The notes under the pieces were generated by a model that searched no databases, was not told the DNA's origin, and saw nothing but the letters and a program-made list of their open reading frames with translations. The translations under genes were made by a program, and so were the position numbers. Shown here piece after piece: positions 49,001-61,617 of a stretch of 64,000 bases of DNA (the first letter of the stretch is position 1; each line of letters starts with the position of its first letter). The DNA comes from Anthonomus grandis grandis (Eukaryota > Arthropoda > Insecta > Coleoptera > Curculionidae): positions 9,610,001 to 9,674,000 of the forward strand of contig NC_065558.1 in assembly GCF_022605725.1 (NCBI RefSeq), in the 5' to 3' direction.

Positions 49001-51874
49001 TGTTCAATATATTGCTGGTGTATTCTGAGAATACCTATTGTAATTAAACGCAAATATCTAATAATAATATGCATAAAAAATAAAGAAAATAGATTATTGA
49101 AAATTATTAAAATAGTTTGAGCTTTTATGACATTTTAATCTTAAATATATTTTAAGATTAAAATGTCAACTTTTTTATCCTAAAATTTTTTGTCGATTAA
49201 GAAAATGGCAAGAATTGTTTTAAATAAAAAATTATTTAAGAAAAACACATACAAGTTTAAAAAACACAAAAAAAACCTAAAAAAATTAAATGTAAGAAAG
49301 TGATTTAGAAAACTTGTATTTTGAGATATTTTAATTATTAATTTATAAAAATGTGTTTTTTTTTTTAAATTTTTTATGCAATTGTTCCTATTATTGGGTT
49401 ATTAAAATATTTTTTAAATGCTATTTCAGTTAAAATCTAAAAATATCCTAAGGTGCAGGTTTTTTTAGGATTATTTAGGACATTCCAGATATGTTTATTT
49501 TGATAATATTGGATTTCTGAGCAATTTTCTGAGATTTATTTAATATCCTAATAATATACATAGATTTCTTTAACATCCCTGGTTTGGATTTTCCCTATCA
49601 TAGGTATGGTACCCCTTCTCACTCAAAATTTACCTAAAACAACAAATATTGAAGTGATCGCATTATATATTTCTTACACACATTTTTGCCACCCGTGCAT
49701 GCATAATAACTAACTTATTAGAATATTCAGTAACTCACCCAAAATTCAAGGGCAAAAACAATGGCACGCCAACAGATTACGCGTTTATAAAAAAATCCTT
49801 TTGAACGTGCATTGATTTTGATTTTTCTTAACAAAAATAATGAATTTCAAATCACGAAGTAACTTGTGACCCCATCCAAAGTCAAACAGTCGTGCATTCG
49901 CATGCATGATGATAAGAGTTATTGGCTTATGTATCCACCGTATTGCTTCATATACCTTTTGTATTTGATTACATCTTAAAGATATCGTTGTGTTGACATC
50001 TTTAATAGTAAAATTTGTTAGGTTGACTCATAGGTAATTTATTCTATTGTATACATGTCAAGTTCTTATTGAGAACTTTCTTTTTACAAAAAAAGCCATT
50101 AACACAAAAGCATCTTTATTTATATAAAATGATAAAAGCTACAAGAAGTGCAGTATAATTGAATACAATAGGGTCAAAGTCAATAAAAGTTCACAAATGG
50201 TTTCTTTTTCGTCCTTCAATAACCAAGACAAAAAATTTGTTTGTTTCTATAATTCGTTATTTGTTTTATTATTAAATGTTATGCTTAAGAATTTATTATA
50301 AGAAAAAAATATTATGCATTGTGATTTAGATATTAAATTATGATCTTAGAAAGACTGGTTGCTGTACCTCTTTTAAGAGATTATATTTGATGGTTTTATT
50401 ATAAGTAGTTTAGTTACTTACATGCGAAATAGCCTATAAATTATTTTAAAAAATTTTAGAACACAAAAAATTATTAACAAAAGAACTTTTGTTACAAATT
50501 TTCAATTTTTGTATAAATTTTTCTTTAAATTTATTATACAAATATCAGATTGAATTTAATGATTTATTTTTAATGATAAATCTAAAATTTTAACGCAATT
50601 TGCAAATAATTGCAACCTTTGTGCAAAGTTTCATTATTTTTTACAACGCAAAGTAATAAAATATGTTTTTAAAATTTTTAATTATTCAATTTTTTTTTAA
50701 TTCATTTTATGAAAAACTGTAAGTGAAGATAATGAAATAATTGGTCGAAGACCGCATGAAAGGGATTTAAAAAACAATCCAATTCTAAATTCCTTTTTTG
50801 AATTTTTTTTTCCAAAAAATATATCAGATTTATTTGTTAACTTTTGACCTAAAAAGCATCTTGAACCCTCTATGTGTGGGAAGCCCCTTTTTTTCACTTC
50901 CCAAATAACATAATAACAAATACTTATTACATATCTACCTATACATATAATATACCTATTTCTCTTTCATTGCATTTATATGATTTTGGATTTTACATAT
51001 ACAGCAAATTATTAATGGTAGGTAATACCCATCATCATAATTAAAATACACTTTTACAATTTGGTAATTATTAATACGGCGCGGTGTGCATTCCACATAA
51101 AGTTCCCATTTAAGCTGTTTCCGATGGGTTTTCGCATATTGAAAAATGCCCAATTTTGACGCAACACTGTTATTAAATTAATCCTTGTGTGTGTAAATAC
51201 GCGATTAAAGGTAATCTTTAGGAAAAGCTCGGCATTTTATTTAATTTATCATAATTTGATCGTTACGATACGTGATTACTTCACGTGTACTCAATAATCA
51301 TTATCGCGGGCTCTCAGTTATATTTACCATCTTTTATTCTTTTAATGTCAAATTGGGTAACGTTCAACACTGTCAAGTAATACTAATGTCTATAATCTGC
51401 GTGTTATTTTCTCGAAAACCTATAAAATCTTAACAAATATTAGTTTTAGTTTCTTTGTAAAGGTGGATTTTTTTACATTTCACTTATAAGTCAATATAAA
51501 ATTGCCTCTCTTACAAAAATAAAATCTATATAAGTGGATCTTTATGTAGATAAGGTCTTTATCTACATATATATCTTTATTGAAAAAATGTGGTCATCAT
51601 TGGTCAAAACCACTTTCACTCTTGTTCTCTTGTTACCCTGGGGATAGTTTGTTATTGAGAAAGTGCAGATAAATATCTCCAAAATATACAGGGTGAACTC
51701 CTGTATTTCTTTGTAGTCTTCATCAGTAAACTGAGAATGAAGAACTGAAGATGGAACTTTGCCGAATCAAAAGAACTTTGTGTAAAAATATTCATAGAAA
51801 ATATTTGTAGCATATTGATTTATTATGCATAGATTTATAACAATGAATTATAATATTTTTGATTTGGTTTTTAG
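46048..51874. other. A+T-rich DNA, possible intron
   Basis: Nothing conserved recognised apart from a perfect hairpin at 49129-49167. It would be the first intron of the lectin gene if the upstream exon is real. Confidence 0.5.
49129..49167. repeat. Perfect short hairpin
   Basis: GACATTTTAATCTTAAA, a short TATA loop, then TTTAAGATTAAAATGTC: a 17-bp or longer perfect stem. It could be a tiny MITE relic or a cruciform-prone site. Confidence 0.8.
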
Positions 51875-54800
51875 ATGAAATTCGCGTGCTTGGCGTTGTG
51901 CGCGTGCGTCGTAATCGTAGCACTCGCCACCCCAGCGAGTGCGCAGCAAAGACCTGTATCGAATAGACCGGGCAGATTCCTGTCGCTACCAGTACCAGAA
52001 AAATGCGCTAACAGTAAGTAAAAATTAGTGTTAAATTTAATTTGTTCCAGACATTGTAATTAGGTCTTATTCCTAGTTTAATTGAATTACCTAAATTTAG
52101 AACCAGTTAGTTAATTGTTAAAGTTTTGGGAAAGAATGCAATGTTTTATTAACAGCAGATTTCTACTTCATTTTCATTTCAATTTCACAACGTCAGTGAA
52201 TCTGTTTTGTGATATTACATTTACCGCAGTCATTCATAAACTGCTCGTTTGACGTAACTGTTTAGTAGCGTTGAACGTTTAGGTAATGAACGACGTTCTA
52301 CAACGCCAAAAAACTATCTAAGTTTCCCGTAAAAAACCATATAGCTCTCGCCGTAGAAAAATTATAATAAAGTTATACGGTTTCTTCAACAGCAGGTACA
52401 AGTCGAAATACCAATTTATAGACTTGACGTTAGGGACGCCATTATCCTTTCGCTGTTGAAAAAGCTATAAAAAAATGGTTTGCTTTACGATGACATTTGC
52501 AGCTCCTTTGCGTCAGAGAATTAAGAGGGATGTATTGGATGTATATGTAGTTCAGATATAGATTACAAACTCGACGGTGCAGTTCGAAACAATTTTTTTA
52601 TGTCTTCATTTTGACGTTACATTTTCTAAGTATAACTAGAGCACATTCATTTTTAACCAAGAGAGTGGTAGATCATAAAAAACAGTAATGACAGCTGAAA
52701 AATCTAACGTAAATTTATGAAAAGCTTACGAACGTCGGATGTCGCGTTACCTTGGAACGTTTTGAATTGAACGGGGGTAATTGACGTGGTTGCCTTCAAC
52801 GCCAAAGATATCTCAATTTTAAGTTTCCCAGCGGCCAAAACTACAGTAGTAAAAGGATATAAATTTGCCAATTAAACGGATTTCGACAACTAAGAAAAAT
52901 TCAAAAATGGCATTAAAAGTTTAGAAACGATTGCGAGATTTCCTAAGTTGAATAACGTTCCGAAGTTTGATTTATAAACAAAACAGCATCAGTAACGTTA
53001 TAGTAGTAGACTACACAAAGCAATGGCTAAGGGAGGCACCTACCCAAAAATGGCTCTCAAAAAGCCAGATGTGTACTTACACCACAAACACCAATTCCAA
53101 AAAAAGAGGACTGGGAAATTGATCCATGCAAATTGATAAAAGATCCATCTTTACAGCAAAAAGAATGAAGTGGGCGATAAACATTTCAACCGTACAGGTC
53201 ACCGAGAGTGGATAAAGTTTTTCCTGTTCTCCTACAAAACGAACAAGAGAAAATTCTTCCTCACTTGGGTAGAATAGCAAAAAACGAGTTTAGCGTCAGT
53301 GATACATCCCCTCCAGGTGGTGAAAAAGACAAATGCTATCTACCTGGGCGGACAACTTGTTTATATACAACAAATGAAGTAAAATACCTGGGAGTAACAC
53401 TGGATAGCAAACTTAGTTGAATAAACATCTATAAATTACAGTAAATAAAGCCGCTAAATGATTATGATCTGTAGAAACCTAGCGAGGATAAACTAAGAAT
53501 GTTAAAACTGAGATGGTGGTAAAACAACCCATAATTACCTACAGGGCAGTGGTGTGACATGACTTAACAAATTTAAGCACAGTAAGACGTAAACTTGACA
53601 AAGTGCAAAGACTCGCATGCGTATGCATCACAGGATTATGAAAATATGTTTAGGGACACAGGAACACTGGAAGTTATAGTTGACCTAGAACCTCTTCATA
53701 TGGCGGTAGAGACTAGGAGCCGCTGCTAAAAGGACATTGTTTAGATTAGCCAGGGATAGAACGAACGGAAAGAATATCGATCAGAGAGCCTGGATATCTC
53801 AAACAAGATCTATTCCCCTGGTCGATCTTCCCAAGGACGATATAACTGCGAAATATCACTTTCTAAGAAATTTCACTAAAAAAATTACTAGCAAAAGTAA
53901 TTTGAAAAATGGAAAAGTCACCCAATCACCTAAATCAAATAATATCAAATGATACACAGATGGTTCCAAAACTGGAGTATTCAGGCCTGGCACCAAATAC
54001 TCAGAGCTTGGGTAAACACCAGCGTCTTTCGCATTAGAAAAGCGTCGATCGCAAGTAGAAAACACACTACAGAAAGATGTGATCAATTAATCCTGAACAG
54101 ACAATACTTCAAGCAGAACATCGCAATCGTTACCGAGAGTCAAGCGGCCATAGCAGCCTGAGCTCACATGTAATCAGTTCTAACATAGTAAGAGACTGTG
54201 TAGGGAAACTTAATGAGCTAGGTAAGAAAAATAGTTACAATATTTTGGGACATAGACGTGCAGCACAACAAAGAAGCAAATATTTTGCTAAGCAAGTATT
54301 CCGGCTCTCAGTTTGTGGGACCGGGACCTTTCTGCAGTATATAATCGGATCATCCGGGGCTAAGACAATCCAAAATATTCCTTGGAACCATCGATCCAAA
54401 AAGATCTAGAGTTCTAGTAAGTTTAACTAAAATTAACCTACGTATTCTCACGGGTTTTTTACAGAGCACTGTTACCTTCAAGAACACCACAGGAAATTAA
54501 AACTAGAACAGAAAAGTGAATGCAGATTCTGCGGGGAAGAAGAAGAGACCCCCACAAGACCTAGTAACTGCATGCGAAACCGTTGCCGAAAATGGTGCCA
54601 TACATCTTGGTAGTTATAACGTTTTAGAAGGAATCATACCATTACTAAAGCCGTCACAATTTTATTATTGGCTTTTACCAAAGCAATAGGATTGTACCAA
54701 GTAATTTGACTTGAGACTAACATCAGGCAGTAATTAGAAAGGGGAATACAATATCTATTATAGGTCGTAGTGTAACTTTACCCTTATTTTAATGTAATCT

Positions 54801-57642
54801 ACTCTCTAATCTAATCAGTAACGTGATAATGCTCAAAAAAATTGGTTTAATTCATCAATTAATGGCATTTTCATTACTGTCATGTCATGGTCAAAATTGT
54901 CAAAAGCTTGGCGGGAAATTCAAGTATTTTTAATATTTCGTATCTTTTAAATTCGTGCGATGGTGATATATTGGGTACAGTTTGTAAATGAAATCGTCCG
55001 TCTTTGAGAGTTACGCGACGTTCATTCAGTAATATTGTAGATTTATAAACTTAACGCCCAATTTATTCCATCGGGCGCATTCACTATGGTACATCTTAGT
55101 TTAAATAATTCCGGAAAGATAGTTTGGATTTGCTATTGCTACTTTTGTCAGAGTAAGAATTGCGCAAATAGAATAACAATTTAGTAGAGATTAATTTTTC
55201 GAAAAATATTGATAATTTTTAGAGAGGTTCCAGAGTTCAAATTACTCGGTGTTAACGATAATTCTTCATATACTCCTAATGCATTGATCTTTATTATAGT
55301 TCATATTATTTTCTCTTTGCCTCTACTAATCCCTTATATCTAAAATAAAAAAATCCTTATAATACATATCTTATGTTGCATATCATTGTTAAATCTCCAA
55401 GACATTTAACTAATTCGCCTATAAAAGTTTAAAAGGCCAATGCACTATTAAGGATCTAAGATCAATAAAAAAATAACCACATGATGTCTTTACCTTGAAA
55501 CGCGGTGACCTTCCCATAAAAAAAAAATTAACACGAAGATGCTCAAGTATCCATCTTTAGTTTATAATAATTGCATGTAGACGGATCTTAGCTAATTAGC
55601 ATTTACGTTCGTGATTGGTCCCATGAAATACCACTTGTACTATAAAAATAGACCGGAGAATCCCATATTTCAGATAACGTATATGTAGATTTTTTAAATA
55701 TTTATTCATATATAACTTTTTTTCACTTTTGAGGACCAAAACAGTTCTCCTACAGGGGTCACAACTACTTCTTCACCGGCCACGTACCCGCCCTGGCTAA
55801 CAGGAAAGTTGACTGGTTAGATGGAAGAAATCTATGCAGAGAGTACTGTATGGACTTGGTGTCTTTGGAGACCCAAGAGGAAAACAATATGATCTTTAAA
55901 CTCATTCAGCAAAGTAAGTACATAATACCGATTATAAAATTCCCGTAAAAATTGCTAATTTGCACTTTAACTTGGATATATTTATAACAAAACGTGACAA
56001 TAGCCGAGAATACTGTGCGGTTTTAAATAAATGAGCCAAAAGTGTTGCAAGAATAAGAATCACTTTTGTGTCCTAGATTCGTGAGAACTTTATTCAGTAT
56101 ATATTTCTCAAAGATCGCACTTATTGCTTTCTCATCATTATGAAATAATAGGATTATAAAATGTTTTTTTTTGTTTCTTAATTACAAAAGACAATTTTAT
56201 CTATGCATCTTTGGTCATAAATCATTTAAATGGTACAGTAATATCGTGGATGGATTATAAAGTTTTGTTAAGATATATGCGTTAAGATTTTTTTCTGTAA
56301 GTTGGTATATCTGGGAAAAAATTATTTAAAATGCAAGAGAAACCGATTGTATTTACCTGAAACACTTAAACACACAAAATCATTCTAGATGATGTACCAT
56401 ATATCTGGACTTCCGGCCGACTTTGCGATTTCAAAGGCTGTGAAAACCGTCCCGACTTGGAACCGAAGAACATCCTCGGATGGTTCTGGTCTGCCAATAG
56501 GGAAAAGATCTCGCCCACGAACCAGGTGCCAGCCAATTTCGGGTACAACCCCTGGTCTTCTACCGGACATAAAAAACAAAGACAACCAGACAATGCTGAG
56601 TTTGATATCAACGGTAAGAAATCTGTAGATAATAAAATATTTTGTGAGGTACTCGGGATATTGAATGTTTTCAGTTTTGATTGGCATTTTGTTTCTCTAA
56701 GGATTCTTGGATTATAATCTATATGCGTTTATTGATTACATTGACTAAATCCTTTATAACCAAAAGTGGTCCATGGTTAGATCCTTGATAACACCGGATG
56801 TTGCAAAGAAATAACTTTGCAATACCCTTTGATTACAAGATTTTGCTGTTTGTTACTTAAGTCAGAATTAGAAATATCGTCCATTGAATCATTAAAGCCA
56901 TACTGGTATTGCAACTTTTGTCATAAAGTACTGTGCTATGAGACCCGATCAAAAGATTTAGTGAAGTCACTCTAGGCAACATCCACTTGATGTTTTTTTG
57001 TAAAGCATGCTGCAACGAATTGTGTAATATTAAAAAAAACTTATAATTTAACTTAAGAATTAAAGGACTTGGATGGAGATCTTTTTCTTAAAAATGCATA
57101 TGCAAATTTCTTTCTTGAGTACAGATAAACCTATGCATTATAAACATACAACAGACATTGAATAAAGAGAAAGACAATGCTTTACTATACTTGCTCCTCT
57201 TAGTTAGCAAAATTAGAGATGTTTTAAGAGCATTGGAAGTTCTGATTTGCCTTTAATAGAAAAATATATAATGCAGAGTTAGACGACTAAAAAGTGCCGT
57301 TCCTTAAAAATTCTATCATTCCTTTAATTACGTAGGACAATAAATTGTCAGGCCCCACTACTTTATTGAATTTAACAATCAATAGGGTTTAGATTGAACA
57401 TTTCGAAAATATTATTACTACCTTTATATACTATTTTCTTACGTAAGCTGACTCGAATATTGCATTCTTTAACTTTTTTTATAGGTACAAGTGAGTCTTG
57501 CCTGGCCATCCTTAACAACGTGTACAACGATGGTATCGCATGGCATGACGTAGCTTGCTACCACGAGAAGCCTGTCGTCTGCGAAGACTCCGATGAACTT
57601 CTCAATTACGTTCGGTCTACAAACCCAAATTTGCGCCTGTAA
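51875..57642 (+). CDS. Secreted C-type lectin domain protein, complete
   Basis: join(51875..52013, 55734..55913, 56389..56613, 57485..57642): 702 nt, 233 residues. All introns are phase 1. Residues 1-23 are a signal peptide (MKFACLALCACVVIVALATP, then ASA cleavage), so the product is secreted. The C-type lectin domain spans about 44-217: YRGHNYFF, W..GRNLCREYCMDLVSLET, YIWTSGRLCDFKGC, GWFWSAN, then QPD at 172-174 and C187...WHD(201-203)...C206...C218. QPD normally favours galactose-type ligands. The usual WND calcium motif is WHD here, which may weaken calcium-dependent binding. The two extra cysteines at 119 and 124 could form an additional disulphide. It resembles conserved insect lectins of about 230 residues such as fly Clect27, though that match is from memory and unsure. 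The acceptor at 55733 was chosen by phase (AAC A|GA). Confidence 0.9.
52014..55733 (+). other. Intron 1 of the lectin gene
   Basis: Donor GTAAGT and acceptor TTTCACTTTTGAG. It contains the decayed RNase H-bearing LINE at about 53.0-54.7 kb. Confidence 0.85.
52990..54720 (+). mobile_element. Decayed non-LTR retrotransposon with RNase H domain (I/R1-like group)
   Basis: Same strand as the lectin gene. The pieces, in order across frames, are: VKYLGVTLDSKLS (53370-53418), then LDKVQRLACVCITG-like (about 53600), LVDLEPLHMAVE-like (about 53680), the RNase H opening YTDGSKTG (about 53950), and a tail with ECRFCGEEEETPT (about 54520) like the zinc-knuckle tail of such elements. Many stops and frameshifts; inactive. 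The YTDGSK box distinguishes it from the RNase H-less LINEs at 10-12 kb and in PIG-C. Confidence 0.72.
55914..56388 (+). other. Intron 2 of the lectin gene
   Basis: Donor GTAAGT and acceptor TCATTCTAG. A+T-rich with nothing else seen. Confidence 0.9.
56614..57484 (+). other. Intron 3 of the lectin gene
   Basis: Donor GTAAGA and acceptor TTTTTTTATAG. A+T-rich. A stretch with 'AGTGAAGTCACTCTAGGC' and 'GACCCGATCAAAAG' near 56940-56980 may be LINE-derived but is too short to call. Confidence 0.85.
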
Positions 57643-60600
57643 TTTGTTCTAAACAACTATTTAACAACATTAGGACTTGCTAAATAGAAGGAATTGTTTT
57701 CATTTTGTAAATTAAAAAAAAAATTAAAAATGTTTAAAAGCAAGTCAACTACCATAAAATAGACTAGCATCAGATAAAGAAACTTTGTAAATGCAAATCT
57801 TAATTAAGATATAATAAATAGATTATATATAGCATAAGTCACATTTTTGTACAAACTTACAACCATTACAGTCCAATAAATGTCTTTAATCATAACATTA
57901 CGATTTTTTACCTTTAATTTAAGATAATAAAACAGATTATATATTTCTTTATTGTTTAAATTGGTTTAAGAAGAGTATATTCCAATCTTGACCTTTCGTG
58001 CTCCATTATACCTGGAAGACCCTTAAAGATCTTTGTTGAGGGAATATCTATTCGACAAAACGTTATCTGCAGTATTTAAGATTTGTAAGTTGTATTTTTA
58101 ATTACAATACCAGGGTTTTTGACTATTTCAATAATTTTTATTGCCATTTTAATAATGCACTAAAATTACAAAAATACATAGTTACCTCAACTTTAAAAAT
58201 AAAATAACTGCAATGAAGCATTGGGAACAAAGAAAATTAAATAAATGGGCCTTTTTTCAGGTGTAAATTTATGACATGAGGAACCTGACGCAGGATATCA
58301 TAGTTGTCAAAACGTTAACTTACTTTGATAATGGATGTGAAAAGTTACTTAAATAACCTGAAATACTTACTTACTACCTGCTGGTTACCTTTCTTCCTTC
58401 ACAAGAATATGGTTAAGCTGGTATAATACATTTTCAATTATGTTTGATATGAATATGAATCTTAAATTCTAAAACGTTTATAGTACGTCCTAGGATAAGC
58501 AATCTGGGTTCCGTTACGATAATATTATGTTAAATAGATTATGATGGAAGATTAAGATCGATGTCTAGAAAATTAACATTAATGGACGTTTGTGAGTTTA
58601 TTCCAGGGTGCAAACTTTAGTATAATGTCTTTTATCCAAGCTTCTAGTGTGGTGTGGTCGAACAAGTAGAAAATGTCAAGAGTTATATTTCTAAATCTGA
58701 ATTTACCGCTCATACTCAAATTTGTAGGACCTGTTAAGAATTAAGTTAATTATTACTATTCAGAATGGCACGAAATATGACTTACAACCTTAATCTCTTA
58801 TTTTTTCTTTTGATTTGCAAAAAACCGTCAGATTTAGCAGGATTCAGAATATCAGATTATTTGCAATTCTATAGTATTTGGCAGTTTTTTTTAAAATAAT
58901 TTATGAATAAATATACGACTTTTATTAACTTAATTAAAACAAAAAAAAATGTTTGTGTCAATTTAAAGGGCGAAGAAACTGTTATTCTCACTCAAACCAT
59001 TCAAGTTTCACTTAAAATAAAATATTTGAATAGGCGTTTTTTTACACAGATAATGTAAAGCTATTCTGTCAAATCAATAAAACAAAAAAAAAACATCTTG
59101 GGGATGATTTCATAGACAAAAACAATCGACCCTCCTTGATCGCAGCAAAAACATCAAAGGCCCAAGATCACCCAGAATTTATCGCGATTTAAATTCAAAT
59201 TTATTAATATTAAGAATTTTAAAATTGTCCGGTATAAGATTTTATATGTTGATGGTGTTGAAAATAAAAGATTTCCGAAACATGGCTGTTTTATGCTGTG
59301 GTACAGTAAAGGCACGGCGTGATCTTATGTAAACATGTTCAATTGCTGTTCATGCATTTGTACTTTTTAAATTTAAATTTATCCTCCATAATTAGGCAGG
59401 GTCCGTACAGAAAGTCACAGCAATTAAAATTCTATAAAACGACTATAACACAATACAGTGCGTTTTTTTATCTCGGGTCATAGGGTTTTACGTGTAATAT
59501 TTTCAACCCCATGTCAGAACCTGTTCTATTTAATCGATAGGATTGAAACTTGGAACAAGTGAAGTTTAAGTTAACAGACTTTAAAAAATGCGAGAAACCT
59601 ATTTAAAATACGTTTTTCTGATGAAAAAGTTTACTTTTTCTGCACCTCGTCACCTTCATTACCTTTACACTTCAAAGCAGGTAGACAAATATCTGACAGT
59701 GACACACAAAATAATTTCCTCAAAAAATAGGTTTCTCGCAAATTTTTTTGCAAAATAATGAGGTTTTTTAAAGTCTGTTAACTTAAACTTCACTTGTTCC
59801 AAGTTTCAATCCTATCGATTAAATAGAACAGGTTCTAACATGGGGTTGAAAATATTACACGTAAAACCCTATGACCCGAGATAAAAAAAATGCACTGTAT
59901 ATTTTTTAATGGAAAGTTAACACTTGTCGGTTATATTAAATTAAGAGGATAAAATCCTTTTTTACTAACCTTCGTACGTGTTCATGAAATCTTAGATCGT
60001 CATCCACTATTAACCCCACATTTTTTGCACAAGAACAAAGGATAAACTTATGCTGCCACTGCTTAGATTTAAAGAGACTTTTACCACGTCTTGTTTGGTT
60101 TTACTTATTTATCAAAACATAATAACTTTGTTTTATTAAGTTAAAATTATGTTCGTAAGGTTATTGGTTTGACTATATTATGATCCGAGTTTTTCCTTTG
60201 AAATAAAACTAAATCTGAGTATCGTCAGCGTAGACACGTGTACTACAACACAAAGGAACATCTATTATATAAATAATTAATAAGAGCGGAGATATATGTG
60301 ATGCCAGGCCTTTATTAAGTGAGTTTCAAGAATAAATAGGATATATATTTATAAAAATTGTAATAGTAGGAATAGATCGAAATGGTACTAACATAAAATA
60401 TAGAAAAACATAAAAGCTATATAATATATAGTCGAACCTTTTATAACGTTTATAAATTAAGCAATAACTTCTAATATCTTTCTTAAGGATTTCAAAATTT
60501 ACAATGAGAATAATCTTGTCTTGATTTTTTTTTCTGGTATGAGTGACCCAAGATATTATTTGAATTCTACAACTACATACTTAATGGCCAGAACTAAAGT

Positions 60601-61617
60601 TCTAAATTTCCTATGACAAATGACTTTGTCATTCAAGAAGTACTTCAAATCAAAATGAAAAGTACTTTTTAATCTTTCATGTATTGATTATTTTAGCCTT
60701 GAAATTAGGTTCTTTCTAAAGATTTTGGTTAAAAACAATAAATATATCATTGTTAGAAATAAATATTTATGTCTTTTAATGCTTTTCAAAGAGCCAACAA
60801 AGATGAAAACAACTAATAAAGAATATTCAGTCGCTTGCAAAAATATACATACGGGAACTTCAAAAGCAGCTTCTTTTTCACGGATAAATTCCACTATAGT
60901 CAAAACTGCACTTTATCCAGAATAATATTGAAAAATGGGCGAACATAATTATAAAACAACATTTCGGGAGTAGTAACTGTTTTACTGGCATATATTTTGA
61001 AATTACAGACATTTTATAAAAAAAAACAAATTGGCTTAGTGACGTATTTCCTGAGTAAATCATGTGCTAAATCCTTATATCATACAATTAAATAACATTT
61101 TGTGCTAAAAGAACTATATTTTTGCTTTCTGAGTTTAAATTTATAACGCATATTTGGTCATTAGTGTATATTATTATTGCACAACAAATGTTACCATGAC
61201 TTATGTACTATAATAAATATAAACGTATTTATGAATAAATCAATATATTATTAGTTTGCAGCCTTTATAGTTACCAAAACAACAAATTTTGTAGCAAATA
61301 ACTTATTTCTCGTTTAACAAAAGCATTCTTTTATGCCTGGAAGTTAGTTTCACATAAAAACAAAAAACTATAACCTAAAATTATACAACACTAATAAAAT
61401 ATCAAAAAAACAAAAATTAACGAAATGGCAAATGACCCTTTGTATCAAAGCTAAAGCGTCATGTAAATACCTAAAATTAAATAATAGTCTACGTTTGTAC
61501 AAAATTAACTAACCATCTGTCGCAATGGTGTCATTTTCAAAATAATCAAACTGTATCACAAAGAAAAAAATGTTCGTGGAAAATTCGAGATTTTAAAATG
61601 ATATTTTGATAACAAAC
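57643..61617. other. Spacer between the convergent lectin and zizimin genes
   Basis: It contains both 3' UTRs and a foldback MITE (59456-59897). AATAAA lies at about 57812, within reach of the lectin stop. The remainder is A+T-rich. Weak Penelope-like traces at 58.2-58.7 kb were not called. Confidence 0.55.
59456..59897. mobile_element. Foldback MITE with long terminal inverted repeats
   Basis: 442 bp. Starts CAGTGCGTTTTTTTATCTCG and ends CGAGATAAAAAAAATGCACTG, with TA on both sides (59454-59455 and 59898-59899). The arms (59456 to about 59611, about 59726-59897) are nearly identical. The right arm carries an extra insert of about 20 bp near its inner end. No coding capacity. TA target and CAGTG ends suggest mobilisation by a Tc1/mariner-type transposase. 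Confidence 0.85.

Noticed and set aside
56385..56717. Overlapping open frames on the minus strand and in another plus frame.
   Set aside because: Shadows of lectin exon 3, whose frame joins in phase to both neighbours and holds conserved C-type lectin residues.
58250..58700. CCTGACGCAGG...GTTGTCAAAACG, plus a weak minus-strand 'INVNFLDIDL', recalling Penelope-like elements with hammerhead motifs.
   Set aside because: No proper stem II and no sustained RT or GIY-YIG similarity could be read; too weak to call.
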